In this document: positions 53,271 through 63,596 of the stretch, in pieces
How the letters are laid out: every line of letters begins with the position of its first letter
How positions within the stretch are numbered: the first letter of the stretch is position 1
Origin: Aquimarina muelleri DSM 19832
GTDB lineage: Bacteria; Bacteroidota; Bacteroidia; Flavobacteriales; Flavobacteriaceae
Assembly: GCF_000430665.1 (NCBI RefSeq)
Contig: NZ_AUML01000004.1
Location: 1-64,000 of the forward strand
Direction of reading: 5' to 3'
Length of the DNA: 64,000 nt
Translations under genes and position numbers: made by a program
The notes under the pieces: generated by a model
Database searches by the model: none
Seen by the model: the letters and a program-made list of their open reading frames with translations, nothing else
What the model was told of the DNA's origin: nothing

Positions 53271-55712
53271 TTAAAGTTTTAAATAAAAGGTGAATTTAAA
53301 AGAAATATTATCCTCAAATTCAGGAAGGTGGTATGCTCCGTAACGATAAGCAAAGCTTAGTCCAAAACCAGCAAATAATTTATTAATCTCTAATCCAGAT
53401 TCTTGATATCCTTGTTGTAAAGAAGAGAAGTTAACTTCTTGATGTTTTTCGGTATCACTAACTTCTCCAATAGCGTAACGACTTATAAAAACAAGCTCTG
53501 GTTTTAACCAATTCGTAATATGTATTGGTTTTATTCTATGTTTAACCTGTAATGTGGCTAATTTATCACTAAAAAATTCACCAAAATACATAGTTTCAAA
53601 AGTTCTTCTTCCTGCTACAGAAAATCTTCTTAATGCAGTTTCTTTTGTAGGGGCATTGGGGTAAGTGTGATACAAATGAGTAAGAGGGATATCACCACTT
53701 GCATAATCTGCTTCTAACAAAAAACTTGTTTGAGATTGATTAATACGATTAATGATATATTCTGCTTTTAATCCTATTTTTCGATACTCAAAATCACTGT
53801 CAAATATACCTTTAAAACCTTGTGTGTATTGCGCTGTTATTTTTGGGTATCCTTCATGAATTTCTTTAAATTGATTTGGGGTTTTTAGAAATTCACTGAA
53901 TGGATTCCATCTTAAAGCAATAGTAACTTCGGATGTTTTGTATGAAGAAAAAGACGTATTGTTATTTATATATCTATACCCTCCAGTCTGATCAATATCG
54001 CTTATAGAAAATTGAGTTTCAGACATTAATTTTGGAAATATTTGTTGTTGTAGGCTAGTACTCCATGTTTTGTGTTTGTAATAAAAATCAATATTTACTA
54101 GACGAGGCTCAAATAAGGAATATACTCTTCGGTCTGTAAGATATAGAAAACTACCTACTTCTTTAACATCGTCTTTATAATTTATGTTTAACCATGAATC
54201 TGAATTTTTATTTAATAAGATGCCCCCACCAACGCCATGTTTAAATTTGGAGTCTCTAAAACCATAAACAAGATACCCTTCTAGCCTAAATCTATTAGAA
54301 AATTTTGTATTTGTTTTGCCACCTAATCCTACCCGCAAACCTTCATAGTTATTAAATTTTACGGGGTATGTAAGATCAAAATTAAAGAAACCAACAGGGT
54401 AATACCCTGTGTTGAAACTTTGAATTACATCAATTCTTCGTTCTATATTTTGAGCTTTTACTATACTATCGACAATTGGAAATGAATTTAAATCTTTTTC
54501 AGTAATGGCATTTGTACGGTACTTATTCCAATAAGATTCTGATCTGTTGTTTGCTAAGGGGTCAACTTTTATTGTCGCTTGACTTAGATTTAAGCTTTTG
54601 TTTTCATTTAATTGAATATCAAACAAATCGGTAGTAGAAATTAAAAAATCATTGTTCTTAGGGTTGTTTTTATTATTATTTCCTATTCTTCCTACAGAAA
54701 TTTGCCCTCCAAAAAGACTTATTTTTTGTCTTCCATTACCAGGTCTTATTGTAATCTCTTGTCGGGTTGGAAACCAACTTTCTTTTTCAGTTAAATATTT
54801 AAAATTATGTATTGCCATTACATTAAGCTCTCCTCGTAATTCTATAATTGCTTTTTGAATTGCTAATGTTTTTATATCCAAATATAATACTCCTTCTAGA
54901 CTTGCAAAATTTTTAGATTTTCGTGGTTGAAAAAGAATAACAAAAGCAGGAGTATTACCTTGTGTAGTATCCAGAACTTTATAATGATAATTTTTAAGAG
55001 CTCTTTTAGATAATGGTGCTATATATTTATTGTTGAAAATGGTGTAATCTTCATCGTATAGAGAATTGGATTGTATTTTAATGCCTAGTATGTTGTAAAT
55101 TGGCTTTTTAAATCCACTCATCTTAGTGGCTAAGACTGTTTCTTTTTGCCCAATATTTTTTTTAAATTGGTGTAAGCTTATTTTTTCAGATAAAAAAGAA
55201 TGGGCTTTATTGAATAAATGCTCCATATCTACATTTGAAGTATCATTGGTTTTTAAATGAGCTTGATGATCTTCTGTTATTTTTAATTTATTATAACTTT
55301 TATAACTATAAGAGGATAATGATTTATCTGGATTGTTTTGTTTTTTGTTACGAATTGCTTTATCAATAATTTTTGCGGCAGTATTTTGAGAGCTTTTTAG
55401 TTTTACAGCACCTAGGTTTTCTTCTTGAGCAACAAGCTCAATCGAAAGCTTTTCAGGTTTTTTTTTGGTAATTATAATAGTTTTTTTTTGATAACCTAAA
55501 TAGCTTATAGTTAATCTTACAGGATAGGTGTTACACCGTATTGTAAACTCTCCTTTTACCGAAGTAAGGGCGTAAGAGGAGTCATTAGTTTTTACTGTAG
55601 CAAATGATAGAGGTTTTTTAGAGTTTTGATCTATAATGACACCATTAATACTAACCTGAGAAATTAAGACAAAGTGTGTGAAAAATAATAAACAAAAGAG
55701 TTTTTTTTGCAT
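53271..55712 (-). CDS. DUF5686 outer-membrane protein with carboxypeptidase-like plug domain
   Basis: An 813-residue protein from ATG 55712 (MQKKLFCLLFFTHFVLISQ, signal peptide). Residues 20-105 are a CarboxypepD_reg-like domain (VSINGVIIDQNSKKPLSFATV), the rest is the DUF5686 region ending in a beta-barrel strand (FKFTFYLKL). Such proteins are abundant in Bacteroidota outer membranes; their cargo is unknown. An ATG six codons upstream is possible. It lies between frr and the RND transporter, and its start is 91 bases from the frr stop. Confidence 0.85.
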   Translation of the reverse strand: MQKKLFCLLFFTHFVLISQVSINGVIIDQNSKKPLSFATVKTNDSSYALTSVKGEFTIRCNTYPVRLTISYLGYQKKTIIITKKKPEKLSIELVAQEENLGAVKLKSSQNTAAKIIDKAIRNKKQNNPDKSLSSYSYKSYNKLKITEDHQAHLKTNDTSNVDMEHLFNKAHSFLSEKISLHQFKKNIGQKETVLATKMSGFKKPIYNILGIKIQSNSLYDEDYTIFNNKYIAPLSKRALKNYHYKVLDTTQGNTPAFVILFQPRKSKNFASLEGVLYLDIKTLAIQKAIIELRGELNVMAIHNFKYLTEKESWFPTRQEITIRPGNGRQKISLFGGQISVGRIGNNNKNNPKNNDFLISTTDLFDIQLNENKSLNLSQATIKVDPLANNRSESYWNKYRTNAITEKDLNSFPIVDSIVKAQNIERRIDVIQSFNTGYYPVGFFNFDLTYPVKFNNYEGLRVGLGGKTNTKFSNRFRLEGYLVYGFRDSKFKHGVGGGILLNKNSDSWLNINYKDDVKEVGSFLYLTDRRVYSLFEPRLVNIDFYYKHKTWSTSLQQQIFPKLMSETQFSISDIDQTGGYRYINNNTSFSSYKTSEVTIALRWNPFSEFLKTPNQFKEIHEGYPKITAQYTQGFKGIFDSDFEYRKIGLKAEYIINRINQSQTSFLLEADYASGDIPLTHLYHTYPNAPTKETALRRFSVAGRRTFETMYFGEFFSDKLATLQVKHRIKPIHITNWLKPELVFISRYAIGEVSDTEKHQEVNFSSLQQGYQESGLEINKLFAGFGLSFAYRYGAYHLPEFEDNISFKFTFYLKL

Positions 55713-55744
55713 TATGCTAAATAGATTCAAAAAAACGAATATAC

Positions 55745-55774
55745 AAAAAAAGCGTTTCCGTTTAGAAAACGCTT
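55745..55774 (-). terminator. Intrinsic terminator after frr
   Basis: On the minus strand AAGCGTTT (55774-55767) pairs with AAACGCTT (55757-55750), 8 bp with a 9-base loop, and is followed by six or more T. It ends the pyrH-frr transcript about 30 bases after the frr stop. Confidence 0.85.
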
Positions 55775-55803
55775 CTATTATAATTAAAACAATGTAAGAA
55801 AGA

Positions 55804-56367
55804 TTAGACTGTCATGATTTCTTTTTCTTTTTTACTAAGTGTGTCATCAATTTTTTTGATGTACATATCTGTTAATTCTTGAATATTTGTTTCTGCTACT
55901 TTTGCCAAATCTTCGGATAGTCCTTCTTTTTCTAGTTTTTTAATTTCACTATTGGCATTTTTACGGTCGTTACGTACGCCAATTTTTGAATCTTCAGCTT
56001 CCGATTTAGCTTGTTTTACAAGGTCTTTACGACGTTCTTCTGTAAGAGGAGGAACGCTTATAATTACACTATCTCCATTATTCATAGGGTTAAAGCCTAG
56101 ATTGGCCAATAGTATACCTTTTTCGATTGCTTGGATCAAAGATTTTTCAAAAGGTTGGATAGTTATGGTTCTAGCATCTGGCGTGCTCACATTTCCTACT
56201 TGGTTTAATGGAGTAGGGGATCCGTAGTATTCAACCATTACACCTCCTAACATTGCAGGAGATGCTTTTCCTGCTCTAATGTTAAGTAATTTTTTTTCTA
56301 AATGAGTGATTGCATCTTGCATTGCCTCTTTAGCAGAGTCTATTATAAAATCTATTTCTTCGTTCAT
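55804..56367 (-). CDS. frr: Ribosome-recycling factor
   Basis: A 187-residue cytoplasmic factor that with EF-G splits the post-termination ribosome. Characteristic blocks are LLNIRAGKASPAMLGGVMVEYYGSPTPLNQVGNVS and the C-terminal helices with RKDLVKQAKSEAEDSK. Normal length, 46 bases behind pyrH. Confidence 0.96.
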   Translation of the reverse strand: MNEEIDFIIDSAKEAMQDAITHLEKKLLNIRAGKASPAMLGGVMVEYYGSPTPLNQVGNVSTPDARTITIQPFEKSLIQAIEKGILLANLGFNPMNNGDSVIISVPPLTEERRKDLVKQAKSEAEDSKIGVRNDRKNANSEIKKLEKEGLSEDLAKVAETNIQELTDMYIKKIDDTLSKKEKEIMTV

Positions 56368-56413
56368 TTTTTAGTTCTTTTCTTCTGATTGATCAAAAAA
56401 TAAGCCAATATGA

Positions 56414-57121
56414 TTAAAGGTTTACCTGGGTGCCAATGGATTCGCCAGAAACTACTTTTAGCAGATTACCCGCTTTATTCATGTCAAAGACGATTATTGG
56501 TAATTCATTTTCTTGACTTAATGTAAAGGCTGTGGTATCCATTACTTTTAAACCTTTACGCAAAACATCATCAAATGTTATAAAATCAAATTTGGTTGCA
56601 TCTGCATTTTTTTCGGGGTCTGAAGTATAAATCCCGTCTACCCTTGTTCCTTTTAAAATAACATCGGCATGAATCTCTATTGCTCTAAGTACTGCAGCGG
56701 AATCGGTAGTAAAATATGGATTTCCTGTTCCTCCTCCAAAAATCACTACTCTTCCTTTTTCTAAGTGACGTATTGCTCTTCTGCGAATAAATGGTTCTGC
56801 AACTTCATTGATTTTTACAGCAGATTGTAATCGAGTAGGTATTTTAGCGTCTTCAAGTGCGCTTTGCAAAGCTAGTCCGTTAATAACGGTGGCTAACATT
56901 CCCATATGATCCGCTTGTACTCTGTCCATTCCTTTGCTGGCCCCTGCAACACCCCTGAAAATATTACCTCCTCCAATTACAATGGCAACTTGTACACCTT
57001 TTTCTGTAATTTGTTTAATTTCATAGGCATACTCTGCTAGCCTTTTAGGGTCAATTCCATATTGGCGATCTCCCATTAGAGCCTCGCCAGATAATTTAAG
57101 TAATATTCTTTTATATTTCAT
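56414..57121 (-). CDS. pyrH: UMP kinase
   Basis: A 235-residue cytoplasmic amino-acid-kinase-fold enzyme that phosphorylates UMP to UDP. Motifs include [15 protein letters not shown] at the N-terminus, [10 protein letters not shown], and [20 protein letters not shown]. It precedes frr by 46 bases; the pyrH-frr pair is conserved in bacteria. About 450 bases of gap and a two-sided terminator separate it from tsf. Confidence 0.96.
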   Translation of the reverse strand: MKYKRILLKLSGEALMGDRQYGIDPKRLAEYAYEIKQITEKGVQVAIVIGGGNIFRGVAGASKGMDRVQADHMGMLATVINGLALQSALEDAKIPTRLQSAVKINEVAEPFIRRRAIRHLEKGRVVIFGGGTGNPYFTTDSAAVLRAIEIHADVILKGTRVDGIYTSDPEKNADATKFDFITFDDVLRKGLKVMDTTAFTLSQENELPIIVFDMNKAGNLLKVVSGESIGTQVNL

Positions 57122-57576
57122 TGTGAGATTTAACTGTGGTGCAAATATAGCGATATTCTTAATTTAGAAAATAGTTTGTATTATAAAGGTGGTTTTTTGT
57201 GTTAAAATAATAAAGATCAAATTTTGTGAGATTTTTAAAAAAGGGTGGTTTTCCCCTGCTATTGGTATTGGTTAATGTTTAATTATGTTATAGGTTTGTT
57301 CCAAGGAAAACAAAAAAATATGTTGGGGGATAAAAAATATTTTGAGAATGTTTTTTTACGTTTTAAACATATAAACTTAAATAGTCTGTATGTTATATAG
57401 GTTGATTGGGGGGTCAATCTTTATTTTGGGGGTAAGTGCTTTAAGAAATTAGGTACTTATAAACGTAACAGAAACAGGATAAAAGTATTTTGAAAATGAT
57501 GAAAAAAAACCGCTTCTTTTAAAAGAAGCGGTTTTTAAATTTTTTAGAAATATCTGAAAAAATATATGATTTGAAT
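57122..57576. other. Intergenic region between tsf and pyrH
   Basis: This 455-base gap carries the symmetric terminator at 57506-57536 near tsf and AT-rich sequence upstream of pyrH. A short G/C-rich patch (about 57238-57265, GGGTGGTTTTCCCC) is visible but folds only weakly. No gene is credible. Confidence 0.45.
57506..57536. terminator. Symmetric terminator between tsf and pyrH
   Basis: AAAACCGCTTCTTTT is followed directly by its exact complement AAAAGAAGCGGTTTT (57506-57535), a 30-base perfect palindrome whose tight turn must open to form a small loop. T runs on both strands allow termination in both directions. It serves the rpsB-tsf transcript; nothing on the plus strand needs it. Confidence 0.85.
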
Positions 57577-58542
57577 TTATCCTAAAGAAACTCTTTCAAA
57601 AGCAACTACAGATACATCTCCAAGTGATTTAACGTATTCTTCAACACTTTTTTTATCGTCTTTGATGAAATTTTGGTCAAGAAGACATTGTTCTTGGTCA
57701 AGAGTTGTATTGTCTGAAATAAATCTTTCTAATTTTCCTGGAAGAATTTTATCCCAGATCTGTTCTGGTTTACCTTCAGCTTTTAATTCAGCTTTTAAGT
57801 TTTCTTCAGCTTTGGTAATTATCTCATCGGTTAATTGAGCTCTTGAGATAAATTGGGGTACATTTTTTAATGTTTTTCCTAATCGTCCAAGTTCGATATT
57901 TTCTTTTTCAATAGCAGCAATTCTTGCTTGTGTTTCTGATGCAACAAATTCTGGATCAAAATCTTTGAAAGAAAGAGTAGTTGCTCCCATAGAAGCTACT
58001 TGCATAGAAATGTCTTTAGCAAGTGTTTCTGCATTATTGATATTTGAAGATAATCCAGTTAAAGCTGCGATTTTATTTCCATGTATATAAGATCCAACAA
58101 AAGGAGCTTCTAATATTTTAAAATCTCCAATTTCTATTTTCTCCCCAATAACACCAGTTTGTTCGATAAGTTTATCTTTAACGGTCATGCCGTTAAAATC
58201 GGTAGCTAACAATTCTTCTTTTGAAGAGGTGTTAAGTGCTATTTCTGCTAATTCGTTAGCCAAAGAAACGAAAGATTCATTTTTTCCAACGAAATCAGTT
58301 TCGCAATTAAGAGAAACAATAACCCCTTTGTTTTTAGTATCATTAACTTTTGCAATAACTGCACCTTCAGATGATTCTCTGTCGGCTCTTTTATCTGCGA
58401 TTTTCTGCCCTTTTTCTCTAAGGATTTTGATAGCTTTGTCAAAATCTCCTTCGGCTTCAACAAGTGCTTTTTTACAGTCCATCATTCCGGCACCTGTAGC
58501 TTGACGCAATTTACTTACTTCGGCTGCTGTAATATTTGCCAT
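57577..58542 (-). CDS. tsf: Elongation factor Ts
   Basis: A 321-residue factor that exchanges GDP for GTP on EF-Tu. The N-terminal TDVGF-type domain reads ITAAEVSKLRQATGAGMMDCKKALVEAEGDFDKAIKILREKG, and the EF-Tu contact motif NCETDFVGKN is present. The length is typical of Flavobacteriia. It follows rpsB but has its own promoter at 58608-58636. Confidence 0.96.
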   Translation of the reverse strand: MANITAAEVSKLRQATGAGMMDCKKALVEAEGDFDKAIKILREKGQKIADKRADRESSEGAVIAKVNDTKNKGVIVSLNCETDFVGKNESFVSLANELAEIALNTSSKEELLATDFNGMTVKDKLIEQTGVIGEKIEIGDFKILEAPFVGSYIHGNKIAALTGLSSNINNAETLAKDISMQVASMGATTLSFKDFDPEFVASETQARIAAIEKENIELGRLGKTLKNVPQFISRAQLTDEIITKAEENLKAELKAEGKPEQIWDKILPGKLERFISDNTTLDQEQCLLDQNFIKDDKKSVEEYVKSLGDVSVVAFERVSLG

Positions 58543-58607
58543 ATTTTTAAATATTAAATGTGTAAATGTATTGTTTGTATAAAAAACAAGTCGTTTAGTT
58601 AGTACTA

Positions 58608-58636
58608 CAAAAGTAAAAAACCAAACGACTCGCCAA
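58608..58636 (-). promoter_or_regulatory. Bacteroidota-type promoter of tsf
   Basis: On the minus strand TTG (58636-58634), 18 bases, then TACTTTTG (58615-58608), a perfect TAnnTTTG -7 element, 65 bases upstream of the tsf start. It gives tsf transcription independent of rpsB. Confidence 0.55.
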
Positions 58637-58717
58637 TTTTATATTAAAGTTAAGCTTTGCTTTAAAAGATTCAACGCTTAGCTTTGGATTTTAAAAGATT
58701 GTGGATAGTCAATCTAT

Positions 58718-59515
58718 TTATTCTTCTTCGTTTGTAGCATCAACCACTTTTGGTGCTTCCTCAGTTTTAGCTTTTACAGCTGCTTCTTTTTTAGGAGCAT
58801 CTTTTTTAGGAGTGTCTTTTACGGCTTTTCTTTCGTTTAGACCTTCTATAACAGCATCACTAACATATGTCATTACTTTGTCTATAGATTTTGAAGCATC
58901 ATCATTTGCAGGGATAACATACTGTACCTGACGAGGGTCAGAGTTTGTATCTACCATTGCAAAAATAGGAATGTTTAATTTCTGAGCTTCTTTTACTGCG
59001 ATATGTTCGCGAGTAATATCTACAACAAATAATGCTCCAGGTAGACGAGTCATGTCAGAAATAGAACCTAAATTCTTTTCTAATTTAGCTCTTAAACGAT
59101 CTACTTGTAAACGTTCTTTTTTAGATAACGTATTAAAAGTGCCATCTTTCTTCATTCTATCAATAGCAGCCATTTTTTTAACAGCTTTACGAATAGTAAC
59201 AAAGTTTGTTAGCATTCCACCAGGCCATCTTTCAGTAATATATGGTTGGTTTGCTTTTGCTGCTTTTTCTGCGACAATTTCTTTAGCTTGTTTTTTTGTA
59301 GCGACAAAAAGGATTTTTCTGCCTGATGCAGCTATTTTTTTTAAAGCTTCGCCAGCTTCATCAATTTTTGCAGCAGTTTTATATAGATTAATGATGTGAA
59401 TACCATTACGCTCCATATAGATGTAAGGAGCCATGTTTGGATCCCATCTTCTTGTTAGGTGACCAAAGTGTACACCTGCATCAAGTAATTCTTTTACTTC
59501 GATATTGTTTGCCAT
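58718..59515 (-). CDS. rpsB: 30S ribosomal protein S2
   Basis: A 265-residue ribosomal protein with the family start VKELLDAGVHFGHLTRRWDPNMAPYIY, the EIVAEKAAK block and the LPGALFVVDI motif. The C-terminal 40 residues are a lysine/alanine-rich extension. It pairs with tsf in the conserved order rplM-rpsI-rpsB-tsf. The 132-base leader before it may hold regulatory structure (a CCTCAA/TTGAGG hairpin). Confidence 0.96.
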   Translation of the reverse strand: MANNIEVKELLDAGVHFGHLTRRWDPNMAPYIYMERNGIHIINLYKTAAKIDEAGEALKKIAASGRKILFVATKKQAKEIVAEKAAKANQPYITERWPGGMLTNFVTIRKAVKKMAAIDRMKKDGTFNTLSKKERLQVDRLRAKLEKNLGSISDMTRLPGALFVVDITREHIAVKEAQKLNIPIFAMVDTNSDPRQVQYVIPANDDASKSIDKVMTYVSDAVIEGLNERKAVKDTPKKDAPKKEAAVKAKTEEAPKVVDATNEEE

Positions 59516-59647
59516 TTTTGTAATAGTTTACGTTCTGTTGGATTTATAGCAATGCTCAAGTGGTTACTAAATGTAAGACCTTGTGCATTTAGATGCTAAA
59601 CTAACCCCTCAAAAAATTGAGGTAACAACAAATACTGTTTTAATAAA

Positions 59648-60070
59648 TTAACGTTTAGAGAACTGGAATTTCTTACGAGCTTTCTTCTGTCCGAATTTCT
59701 TACGCTCTACCATTCTAGGATCTCTTGTCAATAAACCTTCTGGTTTAAGGATACCTCTGTTTCCTGTAGCTCTTCCGTCTTCTGATTCTTCAGTATCTTC
59801 ACTGTCTAAAGTGCACATTGCTCTTGAGATAGCTAAGCGTATTGCTTCAGCTTGTCCTGTAACACCTCCACCATAAACATTTACTAAGATGTCGAATTTA
59901 CCATCATTTCCTGTTAAAACCAAGGGTTGGTTTACTTTGTACTGTAAAGTAGCAGTAGGGAAATAGTCAACAAAATCTTTTTTGTTAACAGTGATTTTTC
60001 CAGATCCATCCTTAAGATAAACTCTAGCTACAGCCGTTTTTCTACGGCCAATTTTGTGAATAACTTCCAT
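59648..60070 (-). CDS. rpsI: 30S ribosomal protein S9
   Basis: A 140-residue ribosomal protein whose tail enters the decoding region. The family blocks [23 protein letters not shown] and [29 protein letters not shown] (C-terminal KxxR tail) are present. The start shares one base with the rplM stop (TAATG), so they are co-translated. Confidence 0.97.
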   Translation of the reverse strand: MEVIHKIGRRKTAVARVYLKDGSGKITVNKKDFVDYFPTATLQYKVNQPLVLTGNDGKFDILVNVYGGGVTGQAEAIRLAISRAMCTLDSEDTEESEDGRATGNRGILKPEGLLTRDPRMVERKKFGQKKARKKFQFSKR

Positions 60071-60525
60071 TACTTAAATTCTTTTAAGTTAACAGTTTTA
60101 GGTTGCTGAGCATCTTGATTGTGTTCTGCTCCTGCATGTACCTTTAGATTACGGAATAAAACTGCTCCTAATTTGTTCTTAGGTAGCATTCCTTTTACCG
60201 CTTTTTCGATTAAACGCTCTGGATTTTTGTCAAACAATTCCTGAGCAGTAAGACTTCTTTGCCCTCCAGGATATCCAGTGTGACGGATGTAAGATTTCTC
60301 TGTCCACTTTTTTCCTGTTAAGTTGATTTTGTCAGCGTTGGTAATGATAACATTATCACCGCAATCAACGTGTGGGGTAAAGCTAGGTTTGTGTTTTCCT
60401 CTTAGTAGTATTGCAACTACAGAAGAAAGACGTCCTAAAGTCTGTCCTTCAGCATCTACATGCAGCCATTCTTTTGTAACGGTAGCTTTGTTAGCAGATA
60501 CTGTTTTGTAACTTAATGTGTCCAC
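60070..60525 (-). CDS. rplM: 50S ribosomal protein L13
   Basis: A 151-residue early-assembly ribosomal protein. The family signature [47 protein letters not shown] is complete, followed by RHTGYPGG and [10 protein letters not shown]. It opens the rplM-rpsI operon behind a textbook promoter. Normal length. Confidence 0.97.
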   Translation of the reverse strand: MDTLSYKTVSANKATVTKEWLHVDAEGQTLGRLSSVVAILLRGKHKPSFTPHVDCGDNVIITNADKINLTGKKWTEKSYIRHTGYPGGQRSLTAQELFDKNPERLIEKAVKGMLPKNKLGAVLFRNLKVHAGAEHNQDAQQPKTVNLKEFK

Positions 60526-60579
60526 ACTAATTATTTTTTACTTAATTAAACATTCCTTTCCTATCATAAAATAGGGGTG

Positions 60580-60610
60580 CAAATGTACAATTATATATTT
60601 AGATAGCAAA
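60580..60610 (-). promoter_or_regulatory. Consensus Bacteroidota promoter of rplM-rpsI
   Basis: On the minus strand TTTG (60610-60607), exactly 19 bases, then TACATTTG (60587-60580): both elements of TTTG-N19-TAnnTTTG are perfect. It lies 54 bases upstream of the rplM start codon and fits strong growth-linked expression of ribosomal proteins. Confidence 0.8.
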
Positions 60611-60809
60611 TAGGTGATTCATATTATTTTAAAAGTATGATGTGTTGGCTTTTAAGTGTTTTAAAGTGATATATGTTTATTCAGTTTATAGTAAAAGATA
60701 ATATTATGGTTTTACTGTTAATTTTTTACTAAAAAACAGTATAAAGAGCAATAAAGAAAAATAATTTCTATCATATTTAGACATATCAATGATTAAATAT
60801 TTAATCCGC

Positions 60810-63527
60810 ATGAAAAATCACACCTTTTTTTTGGTACTTTTTCTATTGCCTATTGTTAACGTTGCGCAAGATTCAACTAATGCTGTTGAAAAAAGAATAT
60901 ATAGAACCAAACCACTGAAAAAAGCTCAAGTTTTAAAAATAGATGGAGTGCTAGATGATTTAGGTTGGAAAACTGTAGAATGGGCTGGGAATTTTATAGA
61001 GAGTCAACCTGATGAGAATACACCTCCAAGTCAAAAGACTAATTTCAAAATAATGTATGATCAGAAATTTTTGTACGTGGCATATAAGTGTTTTGATGAT
61101 GAGCCCGATAAGATTGAAAAAAGACTCTCTCGAAGAGATGGCTTTGCTGGAGATCGTATTACTCTTGTTTTAGATACATATCATGATAAGAGAACAGCTT
61201 TTTCTTTTACTATAACAGCGGCGGGAGTAAAAGGAGATGAATTTGTTTCTCAAAATGGTAATAATTGGGATAGTAGTTGGAATCCTATTTGGTATGCGGC
61301 AAGTGCTATGGATAGTGAGGGTTGGACTGCGGAGATAAAAATACCATTAAGCCAATTGAAATTTGGTAAAAGTGAAGAGCAGGTGTGGGGACTTCAGGTA
61401 AATAGAATGTTATTTCGTAAAGATGAACGATCTGTTTGGCAACGTATACCTAGAGATGTGTCGGGTTTTGTAAGTGAATTTGGAGAGTTACATGGTTTGA
61501 TTAACCTAGAAGCTCAAAAACAATTAGAGATTCAACCATTTGCCGTTACCCAGTTAGATACTTACCCAGCTGAAGAAGGAAACCCTTTTAGAGATGGTAA
61601 TGATTTTGAGCTTAATGGAGGATTAGATGCGAAAATAGGAATAACTAATGATCTTACTTTAGATTTAACAGTTAACCCTGATTTTGGGCAAGTAGAAGCG
61701 GATCCAGCTGCAATTGCTTTAGATGGGTTTCAGGTTTTTTTTAGAGAACAACGACCATTTTTTGTGGAAAACAAAAATATTTTTGATTACCAGTTTGCTA
61801 ATGGATTTGATAATTTATTTTATTCCAGAAGGATAGGTAGATCTCCACAGGGTTCTGTTGGTGAAAATCCAATCAATGATTCGAGTTCTGTAAATGATGA
61901 ATACATAGATACTCCTAGTAATACGACTATTCTGGGCGCTGCAAAATTTAGTGGCAAGACTAAAGATGGGTGGTCCATTGGTGTTTTGGAAAGTGTTACT
62001 TCTAGGGAGGTCGCAAAGGTAAAAGATAATGAGGGGTATAAAAGAGAAGCTATTGTAGAACCTCTAACTAATTATGTTGTAGGTAGAGTACAAAAAGATT
62101 TTAATAAGCGGAACTCTTTTATTGGTGGTATTTTTACTGCAACACACAGGGATTTAGGGGATGTATTGAATATAGATTATAATAATACAGGTACTGATGA
62201 GACTTCAGAATTAGTTGGTTTAAGAGAAAATAATCTTAATATGCTTCATAAATCTGCTTATACTGGAGGCATAGATTTTAGGCATAATTGGAAAGACAGA
62301 AAGTATTTTGTTGAGGGTAATATTGTGGCAAGCCATGTAGAAGGTTCTAAAGAAGCTATTAAGCATACGCAACAAAGTCTTACGCATCTTTTTCAGCGTA
62401 TAGATGCGAATCATGTAGGAGTAGACCCTAACAGAACTTCGTTAACAGGAACTGGCGGTAAACTTGTTACAGGAAAATCTGGAGGAGGTAACTGGAGATA
62501 CGAAGGAGGGGTTTTTTGGCGATCCCCAGAGTTAGAACTTAATGATATTGGATTTTTAAGGCAAGCGGATGATGTTAGGCAGTTTACTGAAATTAATTAC
62601 TTGTTTTTAAAACCTACAAAATTCTACCGAAGAGCGGCAACAGGGTTTAATCAATCGGCAGCATTTGATTTTGAAGGTAATTATAATCGTATACAGTATT
62701 CTTTAGAAGGAGATATTAATTATGTAAATAATTGGTGGACAGAAATAGAGATGATACATAAGCCTCGTATTTTTACAAATACAATTTTGCGAGGAGGACC
62801 TCGCTATCGATTTTCTCAAGAAAATATAGCTGTATTGTTTTTTGGTTCTGATAAGAGAAAGAAATTTAACTTTACTATGGGGCATGTAAATTCGTTTACA
62901 CAACAAAATAATTTTTCTTACAGAAGGTATGTGCTTAGATTAAATTATCAGCCATTTAATGCATTTAGTATGTCTTTAAATCCAGAATTCGAAGAGAACC
63001 CGAATAAAACACAATATGTCACGGAGCAAAATTTTAATAACACAACAAGATATATAACAGCTGAAATAGATCAGCAAACCTTAAGTGCAAGTATACGATT
63101 AAATTATAGTATTAACCCAGATCTTACTATACAGTATTACGGGCAACCTTTTGTATCACGAGGAAGGTATACAAATTTTAATTATGTAAATAACGCCACT
63201 GCGAGTGATCTTAGAGACAGGGTAACTTTATATGATCAAAATCAGATATCCTTTGCAGATGATACATATTCGGTCGATGAGGATAAAAACGGGACTGTAG
63301 ATTACACATTTGATAATCCTGATTTTTCATTTGTTCAATTTAGATCTAATCTGGTATTACGTTGGGAGTATATACCAGGTTCTGAAATGTTTTTAGTTTG
63401 GTCACAAGGGATCACTGGCGATGGAAACCCATCAAATCATCTGTTTAGAAGTTTAGATAATCAAGTTTTGGGTCAACAACCAGAAAATACCTTTTTGATT
63501 AAAGCTACTTATCGATTTGTGTTATAA
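60810..63527 (+). CDS. DUF5916 outer-membrane protein with CBM9-like N-terminal domain
   Basis: A 905-residue protein from ATG 60810 (MKNHTFFLVLFLLPIVNVAQ, signal peptide); an ATG seven codons upstream is also possible. Residues about 35-235 form a CBM9-like/carbohydrate-binding fold (KAQVLKIDGVLDDLGWKTVEW..., GWTAEIKIPLSQLKFG), the rest is the DUF5916 region, beta-rich and ending in ATYRFVL as in an outer-membrane barrel. These proteins are very common in Bacteroidota and their role is unproven. It stands alone, divergent from rplM. Confidence 0.88.
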   Translation: MKNHTFFLVLFLLPIVNVAQDSTNAVEKRIYRTKPLKKAQVLKIDGVLDDLGWKTVEWAGNFIESQPDENTPPSQKTNFKIMYDQKFLYVAYKCFDDEPDKIEKRLSRRDGFAGDRITLVLDTYHDKRTAFSFTITAAGVKGDEFVSQNGNNWDSSWNPIWYAASAMDSEGWTAEIKIPLSQLKFGKSEEQVWGLQVNRMLFRKDERSVWQRIPRDVSGFVSEFGELHGLINLEAQKQLEIQPFAVTQLDTYPAEEGNPFRDGNDFELNGGLDAKIGITNDLTLDLTVNPDFGQVEADPAAIALDGFQVFFREQRPFFVENKNIFDYQFANGFDNLFYSRRIGRSPQGSVGENPINDSSSVNDEYIDTPSNTTILGAAKFSGKTKDGWSIGVLESVTSREVAKVKDNEGYKREAIVEPLTNYVVGRVQKDFNKRNSFIGGIFTATHRDLGDVLNIDYNNTGTDETSELVGLRENNLNMLHKSAYTGGIDFRHNWKDRKYFVEGNIVASHVEGSKEAIKHTQQSLTHLFQRIDANHVGVDPNRTSLTGTGGKLVTGKSGGGNWRYEGGVFWRSPELELNDIGFLRQADDVRQFTEINYLFLKPTKFYRRAATGFNQSAAFDFEGNYNRIQYSLEGDINYVNNWWTEIEMIHKPRIFTNTILRGGPRYRFSQENIAVLFFGSDKRKKFNFTMGHVNSFTQQNNFSYRRYVLRLNYQPFNAFSMSLNPEFEENPNKTQYVTEQNFNNTTRYITAEIDQQTLSASIRLNYSINPDLTIQYYGQPFVSRGRYTNFNYVNNATASDLRDRVTLYDQNQISFADDTYSVDEDKNGTVDYTFDNPDFSFVQFRSNLVLRWEYIPGSEMFLVWSQGITGDGNPSNHLFRSLDNQVLGQQPENTFLIKATYRFVL

Positions 63528-63596
63528 AGTTTGTTTTAAAAGCTTTTAAGAAATACTATTTTAAATGTATTTTGCAACAATATAGATTGTTATTGT

